The position numbers and the translations under genes were made by a program. The notes beneath the pieces are model-generated. The model saw nothing but the letters and a program-made list of their open reading frames with translations, had not been told where the DNA came from and made no database searches. From positions 70,778,058 through 70,842,057 of the forward strand of contig NC_092635.1 of assembly GCF_039555335.1 (NCBI RefSeq): a DNA stretch of 64,000 bases, in the 5' to 3' direction. Each line of letters starts with the position of its first letter. Within the stretch, counting starts at the first letter, position 1. This document shows positions 42,901 to 54,475 of this stretch, one piece after another. Origin of the DNA: Amphiura filiformis. Taxonomy: Eukaryota; Echinodermata; Ophiuroidea; Amphilepidida; Amphiuridae.

Positions 42901-45900
42901 ATACATGTACAGGTATGGCTCTCTGTACACGGGACCGACGGCTTAATGTCCCCTCCGAAGGACGGAGTACTTTCATGATTCATTTACCCAATTCTAAATA
43001 AACCATGGGGAGAGCGGAAGTCTGAAGTTAATCTACAGAAGTTGCCAGTTAATTTCAGACTTTTTTCCAAGTCAATATCCCAGCAAATCGCCACCGCCGG
43101 GAATCGAACCCGGGACCTCATGCACTAAAGGCAAGTTCCCTAACCATTGCGCCACGCTCTCCCGGGTCTTCTCATGATGTGAAGAAAGAACAAAATACTT
43201 GTTGCTATTTGAATCTTAACTGGTATTTATGGTATGATATTGTATTCTAGGCTGGTTTTCCACCTGGCGTTGTAAATGTAGTACCAGGATATGGACCGAC
43301 TGCCGGGGCAGCCATAAGTGAACACATGGATGTCGATATGGTTTCATTTACTGGATCAACGGAGGTGGGTTAAAAGATTTGGTGTACCACAGGGTTCGGA
43401 ATTGAGGCCTTTATTGGTTAACATTTTAAATGCATTTATGCCATTACGCAGCCAGTTTATGACACAAATTTAAGCAGTGTGTTTAAAAAAAGTTTCTGGA
43501 AACTAAACGCATACAAACATTGAACCATTAAAAAAGTACTATACATATTATAATGTACCTGATATTACAAGTAAATCTATATGTATATTCCTTTTATCAT
43601 ATTAACATTTCATATGCATACACTTATTTATAGGTTGGAAGAATAATTCAGCAGAGCTCTGCCAAAAGCAATCTGAAGAAAGTAATCTTGGAAATGGGTG
43701 GCAAAAGCCCAAACATCATATTTGCCGATGCTGACCGTAAGAATTGAGCACAAATATAATGCATTATCTCATTTTAATAAATAAAAACAAAATTTTCTTC
43801 TTATTTTTTTTTGGTTAAATTTGTGACCGTATGTCAAATTATATGAAGTACAACGATGAAAGTGGAATTCAAAATTTGTTAAATTACGTAATAATATAAT
43901 AGTTGACCGATAAGCAGTGCAACTGAAGCGTTTACTATTTTGCTTTAAAGTGGAAAGTGCTGTTGAGTGGAGTCACGTGGGTTTGTTTACTAACTCCGGG
44001 CAGGTTTGTATTGCCGGTTCCAGAACTTTTGTACAGGAAGAAATCTACGATGAATTTGTCAAAAGAAGCGTAGAAAGAGCAAGGAAAAGATCCATAGGAG
44101 ATCCGTACGATCCGAACATACAAGGTGGCCCTCAGGTAATTACTCTACTTGAAACATGTTTTTTTTTTTTTTTTCAGCTGTCCTGTTAGTTTTGCTGTAT
44201 TCGTTTTGGCGTGCTTCCTCTGTATTTTGTGTCTCTACTGCAAACACAAAAATGTTCTTGAAACGTTATAAACGTGTCATAAACACGTTTCATTTCATTC
44301 AAAATGTGACATATAAGTCATGAAAACATTAAAAAAATTTAGCAAAATATTTTGTCCACTCTTTGATAACATGTTAAAATGTTTTGCACATAGTTTTCAA
44401 AAAGTGTTTTCTGAGCGTTATTGAACGTTTTATACTCTGTATATAACCCGACAATAAAACGTTTTCTGTAAAATGTTTTGTGTTTGCTGGGTCTTGCGGA
44501 TTTAAACTTAATCTATGCGCGACATATAATTGTATGTTAAACAGAATCAGAAGTGACGAGTAGACTTTCGTTGATTGTTGACTTTAGGGAGTGGCGTAGC
44601 CAGGATGTTTTATGAATCATATCTCCCACACCTCGTCATTTTTACTCATATGATATCTTATTCAGATTGAACAGGTACAAGTGGACAAAATCATGGATTT
44701 GATAGAGAGCGGGAAGAAAGAAGGCGCCAAATTGGAATGCGGTGGTGGTCGGCATGGAGACAAAGGTTACTTTGTTGAATCCACTGTCTTCTCTGACGTC
44801 AAAGATCACATGAGGATAGCAAAAGAAGAGGTAATGAGAAATATTTCCCAAATAGTAAATCAGTCTGGAAATTATTGATACCAGTGTCGTCACATACCAA
44901 ATTTTCTCAATCTTTGATGCACTTAGTATTTTAGTATTTTTAATAATTGTCAATTTGTATCATTCAGATTTTTGGACCTGTACAAAGCATCTTTAAGTTC
45001 AAAACTATTGACGAAGTTGTCGAAAGAGCTAACAATACAAGTTATGGTCTTGGTGCAGCCGTATTTACGAATGATATCAACAAAGCTCTTACTATTGCCA
45101 ACACAATCCAAGCAGGATACGTTTGGTAAGTGAAATGTAGGTTCTCAGTAGAAGAAAGTATGCAATTCATAGTAAAATGAAAAGTAAAATTTTAACGTGA
45201 GTTTTGTGAACCTCAATCCATTTTATGCTAGGATATAAGCAGTCCAAAATGCTCCAATTTTTTTTATATAAAAGTAGTCTCAAATTGTTCCGCTTGTTGA
45301 GTTTAAACAAAATAATAAGAGTTTCTTGGTTTTATCTGAGTAATATCACAAGGTTCAAGGTTAACATGATTCAATGGGCTTTGACTTTTTCGCCCTGTTA
45401 CCCTGGTAACGAAACACCTGAGATAAAACGAACTATTCTTCAGTTAAAATGTTTTCCAACCGGAACAATTTGAGATCTGAACATTTTTGATCTTCTATCC
45501 TGTGGAGACCCAAAATTTGACCTTTTTGCCTGTAACTCAAGAACTGCACATCGGAGATATAGCACACCTTTTTCTAAATCATATCCAGATTTGATAATTC
45601 CCATATGTCCCCTTTTAAAAATCTACAAAACCATACAGGGGCGTAGCAAGAGCATCAGGGGCCCATGGATAAGGAGCAGTACGGGCCCTTTTAACCATGG
45701 CGGGATTTACCTTATGGGAGCCCTAGGCCAGGGCAAAATTTGGAGGCCCGAACTCACATGCCAAGGAAAGCATGCGCACTCAAGTCAGAGGCCAAGTTTT
45801 GGTTTACGTATAATATAGAGGGACACTAACATACTTTGTTCCGATGTTGCTAGAACATTTGCGCGCAAAGTACGTGAAAAAATTCAATTTTAGCCCCAGA

Positions 45901-46946
45901 TCAAAATTAATTTTGCTATTTGAATGTGCGTGAAGCGCGGAAAATTGTTACAATTTTGCCCTATTTTGGCCAAAAAACATGCTGTTATTGGGTTAAAAGA
46001 AAGATGCATAGGACAATTTTGAAGCCCCCAAATTGTGGGGCCTTGAACCCGGGTCCATCTGGCGCAATGGTAAATCTGTTATCATTATCTCCATTATCAG
46101 CCCTTATTTAATTTTCGTTTTTGTGCTCGGGGCCTCTGAACCCTTGGGGCCCATGGACTTCCTGTTCCCCCGCTTGTTACGCCCCTGAAACCATAAAACT
46201 GGTCTCTTATTTCATTTAATCAGGGTGAATGTTTACGCAGCTTTTGCAATGCAAGCTCCTTTTGGTGGCTACAAGCAGTCCGGCATTGGACGTGAGGGGT
46301 AAGGATTATTGACAATCATTTAATTGTACTGATTATGAAAAAAGATGTAGGAACGCATCACAGGTCTACGCCGACAGGATTATGGGATTTACCGATAGGT
46401 TAATTAAGCTTGCTCGTGTTTCTTGTATATTTCGAAGTCATTTCACTTTTTAGATCCTCAAAATATAGAGTAAAAAACTCGGGAGATTATCTCAGCCAAC
46501 CCCAGATAACCAATGAATATTAACTTTTTTCTCTCTCTTTGTTACTTAGCGGTGAGGATGGACTTGATGAGTACTGCGAGATCAAGACGGTAAGATATTG
46601 ATCATTTTACTTTTTGTTTGCAGAATACAAAATAAATGAAATAGAGCTCTAATGTTAAAAATTAATAAAAATATTGGTTACAATGATCACAAAAAGTTTT
46701 GTTTTTCTTGTTACGTATTAACACGACTATTAACTATATGGTTTCAATCGGCCAAAATAATTATATTCAATGCTTCATGCAGATAATGAATTTTGCAATT
46801 AAAATAAACTTTTAAGTTTCGAAACTAACAAATAAAGCTAAACCGGAAGTTTACTACACATATTATCTTTTTGCATATCGAAGCTATAGTATGAATTTTT
46901 TTCTTTTTCTCAGGTTATCGTCAAAATTCCAGAAAAGAACTCTTAA
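36996..46946 (+). CDS. ALDH1/2-class aldehyde dehydrogenase, copy C (complete, 489 aa)
   Basis: Thirteen exons: 36996-37025 ([10 protein letters not shown]), 38672-38776, 39937-40077, 40280-40409, 42275-42465, 43251-43364, 43634-43736, 43951-44135, 44666-44830, 44968-45125, 46224-46298, 46550-46589 and 46914-46946 (ends KIPEKNS, TAA). They join in frame to 1,470 nt with AG/GT at every border; 13 coding exons is also the layout of vertebrate ALDH1A genes. Catalytic set: Asn158 in IPWNTP, Lys181 in KPAEQTP, Gly234 in FTGSTE, Glu257 in LEMGGKSP, Cys291 in GQVCIAGSR, and KEEIFGPV. The N-terminus is about 11 residues shorter than vertebrate ALDH1A. Likely a cytosolic homotetrameric aldehyde (possibly retinaldehyde) oxidase. 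Pocket positions differ from the family norm: Thr159 for Phe, Ile166 for Trp, Arg167 for Lys. It lies head-to-head with copy B. This is the only copy in the window that is both complete and free of stops. Confidence 0.95.
37198..38410. mobile_element. 1.2-kb element with about 240-bp inverted arms in intron 1 of copy C
   Basis: The left end ACGGTTCCAAAAAATAAGTC is inverted at the right (about 38391-38410). The arms also share TATGCATCAAATGAACGG-like and TTTTCGGCCAAAACAAA-like words. No coding potential. Confidence 0.7.
38808..38840 (+). repeat. (AAC)n microsatellite
   Basis: AAC repeats just after exon 2 of copy C; copies A and B have GTTGTTGTT at the equivalent place, so the repeat predates the duplications. 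Confidence 0.9.
38940..39640 (+). mobile_element. LINE reverse-transcriptase C-terminal remnant
   Basis: Within intron 2 of copy C. Frames joined across frameshifts read [25 protein letters not shown] and [15 protein letters not shown], which are standard words of the thumb and C-terminal part of jockey/CR1-type reverse transcriptases. Several indels and stops show it is dead. Confidence 0.8.
40440..40800. mobile_element. TTAA-flanked palindromic MITE, intron 4 of copy C
   Basis: The ends GGGGGTACTACACCCCT and inverse are flanked by TTAA at 40436-40439 and 40801-40804. The arms are roughly 150 bp. A TTAA target is used by piggyBac and Kolobok elements; which of these is unresolved. Confidence 0.8.
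40923..41155. mobile_element. hAT-like MITE, CAGTGGCGTAGCCAGG ends
   Basis: The right end is AGCTACGCCACTG. The flanks TTCCCGGC and TTCACGGT agree at 6 of 8 positions, an aged 8-bp duplication. Related solo ends are at 44588 and 47095. Confidence 0.7.
41450..41570 (+). pseudogene. Decayed duplicate of ALDH exon 5
   Basis: After an intact acceptor (TTATTGTAG) the frame reads [32 protein letters not shown], clearly exon 5. It then loses similarity within the LGNALTCGN region and lacks KPAEQTP and a donor site. The intact exon 5 follows at 42275. Its IPWNF and LTAIKL are closer to copy A than to the intact exon of copy C (IPWNT, LTLIRL). Confidence 0.88.
41577..42195 (+). repeat. Segmental duplication, downstream copy
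   Basis: Partner of 36023-36610. It begins right after the decayed exon 5 and stops about 80 bp before the true exon 5. Confidence 0.8.
42583..42632 (+). repeat. (CTGA)n microsatellite
   Basis: About twelve CTGA units in intron 5 of copy C. Confidence 0.95.
42741..43163 (-). mobile_element. tRNA-derived SINE in intron 5 of copy C
   Basis: The minus strand begins with a tRNA-like head, 43163-43090, with A box TGGCGCAATGG and a perfect B box GGTTCGATTCC. A body containing ACATTAAGCCGTCGGTCCCG follows, and then a tail ending AAAATCAAATCAAACCAAAC. It looks nearly full length. Confidence 0.85.
44240..44490 (+). repeat. AAACGTTT / TTTGCTGGGT dispersed repeat
   Basis: Multiple AACGTTTTATA and AAAATGTTTT words end in GTTTGCTGGGTC. 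Related pieces are at 33275-33400, 53085-53200 and 54476-54936. Confidence 0.65.
45636..46187. mobile_element. hAT-like MITE, CAGGGGCGTAGC ends, intron 10 of copy C
   Basis: Perfect 8-bp duplication AAACCATA at 45628-45635 and 46188-46195. The right end is TTGTTACGCCCCTG. The interior is rich in GGGGCC words and has no transposase. Confidence 0.85.
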
Positions 46947-47160
46947 TTTGCTTCTCAGGAATTGATGCTTTAAGAAGATGAAGAAACAGAATAATCATGT
47001 TCAAATCAATAGAACTATCTTAAAATCTATGAATTTTGACGAAAATTTACGGTGGGTGTGCCGTGTGATATGTCGGGCATTGGTGCATGACATGCAGTGG
47101 CGCACCCAGGGTAGAGAAGGGCGAAGCTGTCCACTGTGAGAATACTATCCTCCTTGCCTT

Positions 47161-47460
47161 AGGGGCGCACCATTAGATTTCCAGGGGGAGGCATGGGAGT
47201 TTTTTTTGAAAAAAAAAAAACTTCGCCCACTAGTGAGACAAAAAAAAAAAACTTTGCCAACTAGTGAGACGAAAAAAAAATTTGCCTCACTGATAATTAA
47301 AAAAAAAAAAATTCCCCACCCAACTTTGCATAAAAATTTACATTAAAATTGAAAAAAAAAAAAAAAAATTTGGTGCTCTCGGAGGCGAAAAAACAAAACA
47401 AAACTGCCTGACCCAAACTCCCATGCCCCCCCCCCCCTGAGAATCTAATGGTGCGTCCCT
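47161..47460. mobile_element. MITE, GGCGCACCATTAGAT family
   Basis: Second copy of the family at 13891-14096, with inverted ends and an interior of A-runs separated by GCCTCACT/GCCCACTAGTGAGAC units. Confidence 0.8.
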
Positions 47461-48058
47461 TATTAAATAGTAAGCTGAATTTTTGGCACACTTGGGCACT
47501 ATAACGCTATAACAAGGCCTTGGAAAGCAGTACGGAAACGCTTAACCATGCATTTTAGGGTTGTTACCTAAATATCTACGCTTGGTTTTTTTTCTGTCAT
47601 ATTTACTCTATCCTAGGGGTGTAAATTAATGGTAATTTGTCTAACCGTTTAAGCGGACCACAATCCGGTCGGTTAACCGTGTAAACGTATGTAATATTTT
47701 TAAATTTTGTTTTTGTTTTTTAAAGTTATAGCCCCTATGTCTTGTTATTCAAGGTTGGAATCAGAGAACAACTGCTATTTTAAAAAAAATAAGTAAAAGT
47801 TTTGAAGTTTTTATTCAAAGCTGGATAAAGTTGTACATTTTAATTACTGTTGCTTCTAATTTTCTATTGAACAGCCAGAGACATATTGACATAATTATCA
47901 TGCATTGCTAGCTGTTCAAAAGGAGACACAAAAATAAAAACATTGCCAAGCATGATAAGCACGATCAGAGTAGATTAGCCCAGAAGATAATTTCATAATG
48001 TCTTATATTAAATAATAATTTCTTAGACACTAAAAGAGTTTATGTTACTTCTATCATA

Positions 48059-48950
48059 TCGTTATGAATATGGCAGAGTGCCGAATATCCGAAATTGCTG
48101 TTCTGAGTAACCGGCGTTTGAAAATCTTGCTACCATCCCATTCGTCCTTCTAAAAATTTAGAACATTTGTGAGCACTCATTTGAAATGTATATTATAAAA
48201 GTGAATGTACAAGAATTATTGGCAATACTTGCATGTTCTGAAATAATCGATATATCCCTCAAAACGCGTTTTAACAGCTATTCGGCTTTATGCTGTATCC
48301 AAAATGTCTCTACCACTGCGCAGAGAGAGGTCGAATACGCATTCAACTACGTGTAAACCATAGCACGCATTTTTTATTTGGGGCTTTTGTGTAGGAATTA
48401 CTGGTTGTCCTAAGGCTATGTAGACTTAACTTGCTATATAAGCTATAAATAGTCATCCCTGTAATATTTAGCAAAAAGGCGGGGATTTTAAAGCAAAAAC
48501 AACAATATTGGCCTATATTTTGCGTATGATTTTTAAGGATTTTTCAATTTCACGGGCTCGCACTCACATTATTAAACCACAGCAATATCATATGGGGAAT
48601 GTTTGTACTTATTGTGATATCACTGGATAGAAGATACCTACAGCTATACCTTGATATCAAACATATTAGTTTAGGACATGTAATATAGAAAATTCGGGAT
48701 TTCCCGCTATATAATACTATAGATCAACATGATTTGTACAGGTAAGTATACGATTCGTCTCTCTGCCGAATTCATTTATCGCACTTAGGCGCGATTCGTC
48801 CAAATAAAAATTTCAATAACTACGTCGGTGAGTAAGATTTACCATTAACGTTTGGTGGAAATAAAAGATAACCTGAAACATAATCATAAGCATACAAAAA
48901 CTCAATTTGTTCAAAATTCTCGATTCGTCACTCTGCCGAATTCATAACGA
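48059..48950. mobile_element. Element with CGTTATGAAT...GGCAGAGTG ends
   Basis: The left end TCGTTATGAATATGGCAGAG is inverted at 48925-48950. A third copy of the motif (CGATTCGTCTCTCTGCCGAA) lies inside at about 48758. No coding frame. Confidence 0.6.
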
Positions 48951-49258
48951 ATTATCTATGTGATAATAAGGAAAGAAGTGGATCTAACGTTACACCAAGA
49001 TACTTGAATGCACTTTACCTGATCAAGCAAAGATCAAGATGAACCAAATACGATATAACTTATTTTTTGCTAATGACTTTAAGACTGAGAGTTACCTTGT
49101 TTTTGGAAAACCAACTAGCAATTTTCTTGAGATAAGTACATGTACATGCAGAAACGAAATATATTAAAGAACTTATGTCAAACACAATTTGAAACGATTA
49201 ACGATTATAAATCCATAGATCTGAGCAAAAAAAAAATGGGTATAATCATATTTTTTCA

Positions 49259-50750
49259 TATAGTCCAGGTTAAACAAACTTACGTGCAGACGTTTCGATA
49301 GCAACCAGCTATCTTTCTCAATGCTACTGTTGATGTGATGATCGTTGAACGATTTCTCCATCAACAGGTCGTCAACCATATGACTTACATTATATTGGCC
49401 CTCGTCTCGGTTCATTGTGGTGCCCTGCTTTCTGATGGCGATGGCCTCCTTTCATCTATCTTGTGTGTTTATCACTCTCTTCACCGACAATCTTTCCCTC
49501 CTCCCCGGGGGACTTCAATATGAAATGGATATAGGTGTAGGGCTGGCACTTTCGCACTAAGGGGCATTTGGTGAGAGCAAAATGTAAAAAATATGGGGTC
49601 ATTGGGTGAGAGCATGATTTTTGGCATTCGGTGAGAGCAAAATGTAAAAAATATGGGGTCATTGGGTGAGAACATGACCTTTTTTTAAATAGAATCTTTG
49701 GGTGAGAGCCGAAAAAACGCCACAAAAACCTCGAAAATCAAATTTCTAGTTCAAAATGGCCTCAAATTTCATTGTTTTTTCAAAATAAGTAACAAAATCA
49801 GTGATAAATGAAAGTTGCTGTTCAAATTGAACATGTAAGGGTCTTTGGGTGACAGATCAACTGGGAAAATAGGGGTCTTCGGGTGACAGAGCATGTGTTC
49901 GTAAAAAAATATGGGGTCTTTGGGTGACAGCGATGCTGAAAAAGGGGGTCTTAACAGCCCTACATACGCGTCACCTCCAAAGTTGGAGTGCCCCCCCGGG
50001 CCTCCTCCCAATTGATGATATGATTATTGTCCACAACATGGTCAGTTATCGCAGATTTATGGATGGTTGGGTTGAACCACAGAGGTCGGTATACACAAGA
50101 GTCGCATAAGTTTACATGTTCACGTAACCTCCTTCAACTCATTTGCATAGAACTGGATACCAGAATCGTATTTTGATTCGTCGTGCCTTCTAACCTGTTC
50201 TAATTAGCATACTTTTGGATACCTCCATATTTGGTATTACCTAATTAATTATTTATACCTCTATGTTGTTTACATAGTGACGTCATTAGAGCTGGTCACT
50301 TCGTCAAACATCCGACGAACGAACGTTTGCAGTTTTCTTTTAATTACTGTTATATCGTGAAATACCATATAGCTGAGGTGTTAGTCCAATATGCATAGGA
50401 AAATATTTCTTGCGATGACCCATGTTCACATTGGCTAAATAAGCTGTATTTTCGCTGGAAGGGGCCGGGACGAGTCGGCCATTTTGTTTGCAAAAGGCAT
50501 GTTCTTCTCCCGCGTTACCCGGAAGTGGCAGCACCAGAACAAATGACGTCATTTCTGGATTTCAGCCGGAACGGTTACGTTCACTGCCGTGCATCAGTAT
50601 AGGCATCAGCGTATCTAGGTTTTACTAAAGTAAAACATCTTTGGGTTGAACTTACAGCTGTGTGTGCAACGATCATCACATCAACAGTAGCATTGAGAAA
50701 AATAGCTGGTAGTTAACGTCTGCACGTAAGTGTTTTTAACCTGGACTAGT
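49259..50750 (-). mobile_element. Penelope-like retroelement remnant with inverted termini
   Basis: Termini 49259-49345 and 50668-50750 are inverted copies. With the nested MITE removed, the minus strand reads HIINWEEGKIVGEESDKHTR, then (after a TAG for Trp and a frameshift) AIAIRKQGTTMNRDEGQYNV, the end of the GIY-YIG-bearing protein. The remainder up to 50,660 is not recognisably coding. Confidence 0.7.
49505..50000. mobile_element. hAT-like MITE, GCACTCCAACTTTGGA family, nested in the Penelope remnant
   Basis: 8-bp duplication CCTCCTCC at 49497-49504 and 50001-50008. Its interior has two near-identical 60-bp GGTGAGAGC units and several TCTTTGGGTGACAG units. Removing it with one duplication restores the host reading frame. 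Confidence 0.85.
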
Positions 50751-50987
50751 AAATGAAAAAAAAATATACAGTTTTTTTATAACAGTCTTGATGAATCTAT
50801 TCAAGAAACTTGATAATATATAATTTCTGATCTGCTTTTAGTCAGATTTAGTTTAAAGTCGGATAGTTTTTCACCTTTTACTTAGTCCCAGAGCCCCCCC
50901 CCCCCTCCCCCACTCAAACCAAAGCTGAGAACCACCCGGGTGTGAATCTGATTATGCCGCCTCCTGTTTGTCAATATCGTTAACCAA

Positions 50988-51856
50988 CTAATACTGATCG
51001 GGATACTGATCGGATTTCTCTCTTGTATGAATCTTTTCATGAATCTTCATGTTTGACAATATGCTGAATGATTTGTTACAAAAGCTACAGTGGTGAGGTT
51101 TCTCTCCTGTATGACTCAATTCATGTCGTTTCTTGTGATCCAATTGACGAAATAATTTGTGACAATAACTGCATTGATAAGGTTTCTCTCCTGTATGAAC
51201 CCTTTCATGTCTGTTCTTAGTTTCGATCGGCTGAATGATTTCTTGCAGAAGCTACATTGATACGGTTTCTCTCCTGTATGTATCCTTTCATGCTCTTTCT
51301 TGTATGACACTCGACTAAATGATAAATTGCAGTACATACATTGATGGGGTTTCTCTCCTGTGTGAATCAATTCGTGTTCTTTCTTGTCTTTCAGTCGGCA
51401 GAATGATTTGTTGCAATATTTACATAGATGCGGTTTCTCTCCTGTATGAATCATTTCATGTTCATTCTTGTGCCACACATATCTGAATAATTTATTACAA
51501 TGGCCACATTTAAAAGGTTTCTCACCTGTGTGAATCATTTCATGTCTATTCTTGCTGGCTAATGTCGTCAATGATTTGTTGCAATAGCGGCATTGATAGC
51601 TCTCTTTTCTATGAATCTTTTCATGCGTTTTCTTGTGGCCGTCTCCTCTGTGAATGTTTTCATGCGTATTCTTGTTTCCCAATTGACGAAATGATTTGTT
51701 ACAATAAGTACATTTATAGGGTTTCTCTCCTGTATGAATCATTTCATGCCGTTTCTTGTTACCTAATTGGCTAAATGATTTCTTGCAATAGCTGCACTTA
51801 TGAGGTTTTTCATCTCTCTGTGTCTCGTCATCCAATTCTCGCTTAGGGCTCATCAT
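50988..51856 (-). CDS. C2H2 zinc-finger protein, terminal exon with a frameshift
   Basis: Nine C2H2 fingers (Cys-X2-Cys...His-X3-His) joined by TGEKP linkers, a probable sequence-specific DNA-binding nuclear protein. The start is MMSPKRELDD at 51856; an acceptor (TTTTTTTCAG) lies 9 bp upstream of it, so an earlier non-coding or short coding exon is likely. Fingers 1-6 are in one frame, which runs open to 51116. In finger 7, near 51220, one A appears to be missing (CGATCGAAACTAAG), shifting the frame. In the next frame finger 7 resumes (KNRHERVHTGEKP), two more fingers follow (YQCSYCHKLF and HHCSFCNKSF), and the protein ends DQYPDQY with TAG at 50988. Between fingers 2 and 3 a half-finger (GHKKTHEKIH) remains after an internal deletion. 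There is no KRAB, SCAN, BTB or ZAD domain in this exon. It could be a live gene with a sequence error, or a recent pseudogene. Confidence 0.82.
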
Positions 51857-52027
51857 GTTGTCTGAAAAAAAGTGAATAAATAAAAATAAATAGATAACTA
51901 ATGCATAAATAAATTAATTAATAAGTTAACCCTAACACCCAAAAATCTTACAAGCAAAACCACTGCACATGGTGTGTGTCACGCTATTGTCACGGAGGTA
52001 TAAGTGCGTTAGTGTTATAGACCTGAC

Positions 52028-52265
52028 GGGGAAGTCCTCTTTTGGTCTATACACTAGCGCGCTCGACTCTTAATCCGAGGGTCGTGGGTTCGAGTCCCGG
52101 CAGGACCGGAAGTGGCTCGAGGAGGCGCAGGATACTTCCGTGAGCGGTTTGTGACACTATCTCGCTCGTGGGTACTGCTCGAAGGACTACAGAGAATACA
52201 CGACTAACAGCAGGCCTAAACACTCGAACCTCAGACCCCACGCATGCCACGCAACGCAGAAGCCT
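52028..52265 (+). mobile_element. tRNA-Lys-like SINE
   Basis: The head reads GACTCTTAATCCGAGG (anticodon-loop-like CTT), GGTTCGAGTCC (perfect B box) and CAGGACC. The acceptor pairs over only five bases and the D arm is not tRNA-like. A 150-bp body follows, so it is a SINE rather than a working tRNA. Confidence 0.6.
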
Positions 52266-53084
52266 CTAGCCACGGTGGTTACGCTGACCCGGCCAGCGAT
52301 TTCCTGGACTTGGGCTGATTGCGTCATCGCATCACGTGGAATGCATGCACGAGCAGTGGTTTTAATAGTAAGTTTTAGTGAGCTCTGGTTGGTTACGGAT
52401 TATTGCTTGAATAGTTTCTGGGAAAAGAAAGGCGGGAATGTAAATTCCCGCCTATTATAATATTTATTTTCATTCATTGATGCCCAAGGACTTGAAGCAC
52501 GTCTACATGGTCTACAGGAGCTGTATGAATAAATTAGTTCTAGCGCAGCCGGGATTTTTCCCTACATTGGCCAATCACAACACATATCTGATGTTTACAA
52601 AACGTTTTAAATTACACCTTCTGCGTCGTGGTGCATATATTATGATAAGTAGAGTAGAGAGGAAATGGAGTTTGAAGAATGAAGATTGCAATCTTGTTTT
52701 GGAACGGATGTGCAACTTCTTGTCTAGAATAAAAGTGATGTTTCCGTGTGAACCACTCAGGATATAAAATAACAGTTTATAGGTAATTCGCATAGTCGAA
52801 AAGTAGTTTCCACTCTTTTAGGAGTAGGTTTCACTCTTTTCGGAGTGATTTTCACTCTTTTCACTCTTCTGAAGAGTGCGTTTGAGACTATGGGGACTAT
52901 AGAGAGTGGTAAATCGCTCACCAGATATTGAGTTTGGGCGATCGCTCGCCTCAAACGAAATTTAGGCCTGGGTGTCGGGTTGAGGGGTTGATGGGGTTAA
53001 TATTGAATGATTCGCATATGACATATTTTCCAATCACTCCCGGGATCACTCCCCACCACCACCACCATTTCTGACACTCATTTA
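52266..53084. other. No gene recognised
   Basis: Contains three TTTCACTCTTTT.GGAGT-type repeats at about 52808-52878. The open frames of 60-96 residues have no recognisable motif. Confidence 0.4.
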
Positions 53085-54475
53085 CTTAAAAAGTTGTTAA
53101 AACCTTCCTTAAACAATCATTTTACTCAACAAACGTAACTCTTAAAACGTTATAAACGTATTAAACACACGTCTTGGTTTGATTCAAAAACGTTTTGATA
53201 CGATTTTTGCTTTGATTGTCTCTTATTACATGTATCTGAGACGTGTCGGGTTTTATAAACAGTCTGCCGCCTGGACAACCAATTCTTTAGAAATGCTTAG
53301 TCGCGCTAAAAGTCGATCGATACATGTAAAAATCAGCACAATTCAGAGATACACCTTTTTGCTATGAAATTAATTTTCTCGGTCAAATATAAAGCAATAT
53401 TATTTTCTTCTTCAGTAATGTCAGTTAAAAACTTGGTGCTTGAATATACATTTTTTTAAAAATCCTGGTGTTAAAATTAAGCATCAAATTGTGTCTTTTA
53501 GTGTGATATTTTTGATTTGTATAGGCCTTGAATTCGCCTGCGAGCTTTTTACGGAATTCATGTTTTAGCGTCTCAAACTAACATAGTTTGCTGAAGAAAG
53601 ATATTTCCCACCTCTGTAAAGCACATCGTGTGGGTCTATATGTTATAGTTTTGTCAGAATTTCCGTTTTTGTTTTACCCTTTTTCCATTCATGGTCCGAA
53701 AATGTCAAACTAAGTAAAAGTAGGCAATGGTGAGTACTTTTATCTCGAGAGCAACCAGCTGTAATAGTCGATATTTCCTTTGTTGTTATCCAGGTCAATT
53801 TTTCATTGAAAGCAAATTGCCCGACCAGCGATTAAATCCCCAATTGGGTGTTCTGGTTAAACATGATCAGTAGGAGCGCTATAGGTCTGGGAATTTCTTT
53901 GCTATATTGAAGTTCTGGCAACACTATAGCCATGCCGGTATTCCTATTAAACCCAGGGATATCGATCCACAATGCTAGTACTAGCCTTTAGATTTCACGT
54001 GTTGATTTAGAAAATTTTTCAGCCGACAGTGAAAGATGGTGAAATCAAAACGGAAATTCTGACAAAACTATGATATATAGCTCACGGTGATGTGCTTTAG
54101 AAAGTTGGGGAAAATCCTTCATTAGCGAACTATATTACTTTGAAAAGCTAAAAGGTTGATCCAAGAAAAAGCTCGCGGGCCGAGCTGAAGCCTATAAAAA
54201 TCGAATATCTTACACTAAATGACTGAATTTCAGGCCTAAGTTTAACAACAGGAAAAAAAAAAAAATCAGTATCAAGCATTATAGTTTTTCCAGCCATTTA
54301 CTGAAAAAATGAAAATTATTGCTTTTCATTTGGCTGAGAAAAAAATTTACACTGAAAAGGTGTAACTCAAAATTTTGCTCATTTCAACACCAATTTCGAT
54401 CGTTTGTATTGGCTCATTAAATGACTGAGTGAGCCTTGCAGAACAAAAGAATCGGTTGTGCAGGTAGCTGACTGT

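Noticed and set aside
43090..43163. tRNA gene on the minus strand
   Set aside because: Boxes A and B are good, but the cloverleaf is imperfect and a SINE body and A-rich tail follow.
52040..52110. tRNA-Lys(CTT) gene
   Set aside because: Acceptor and D arms do not pair properly and a SINE body follows directly.
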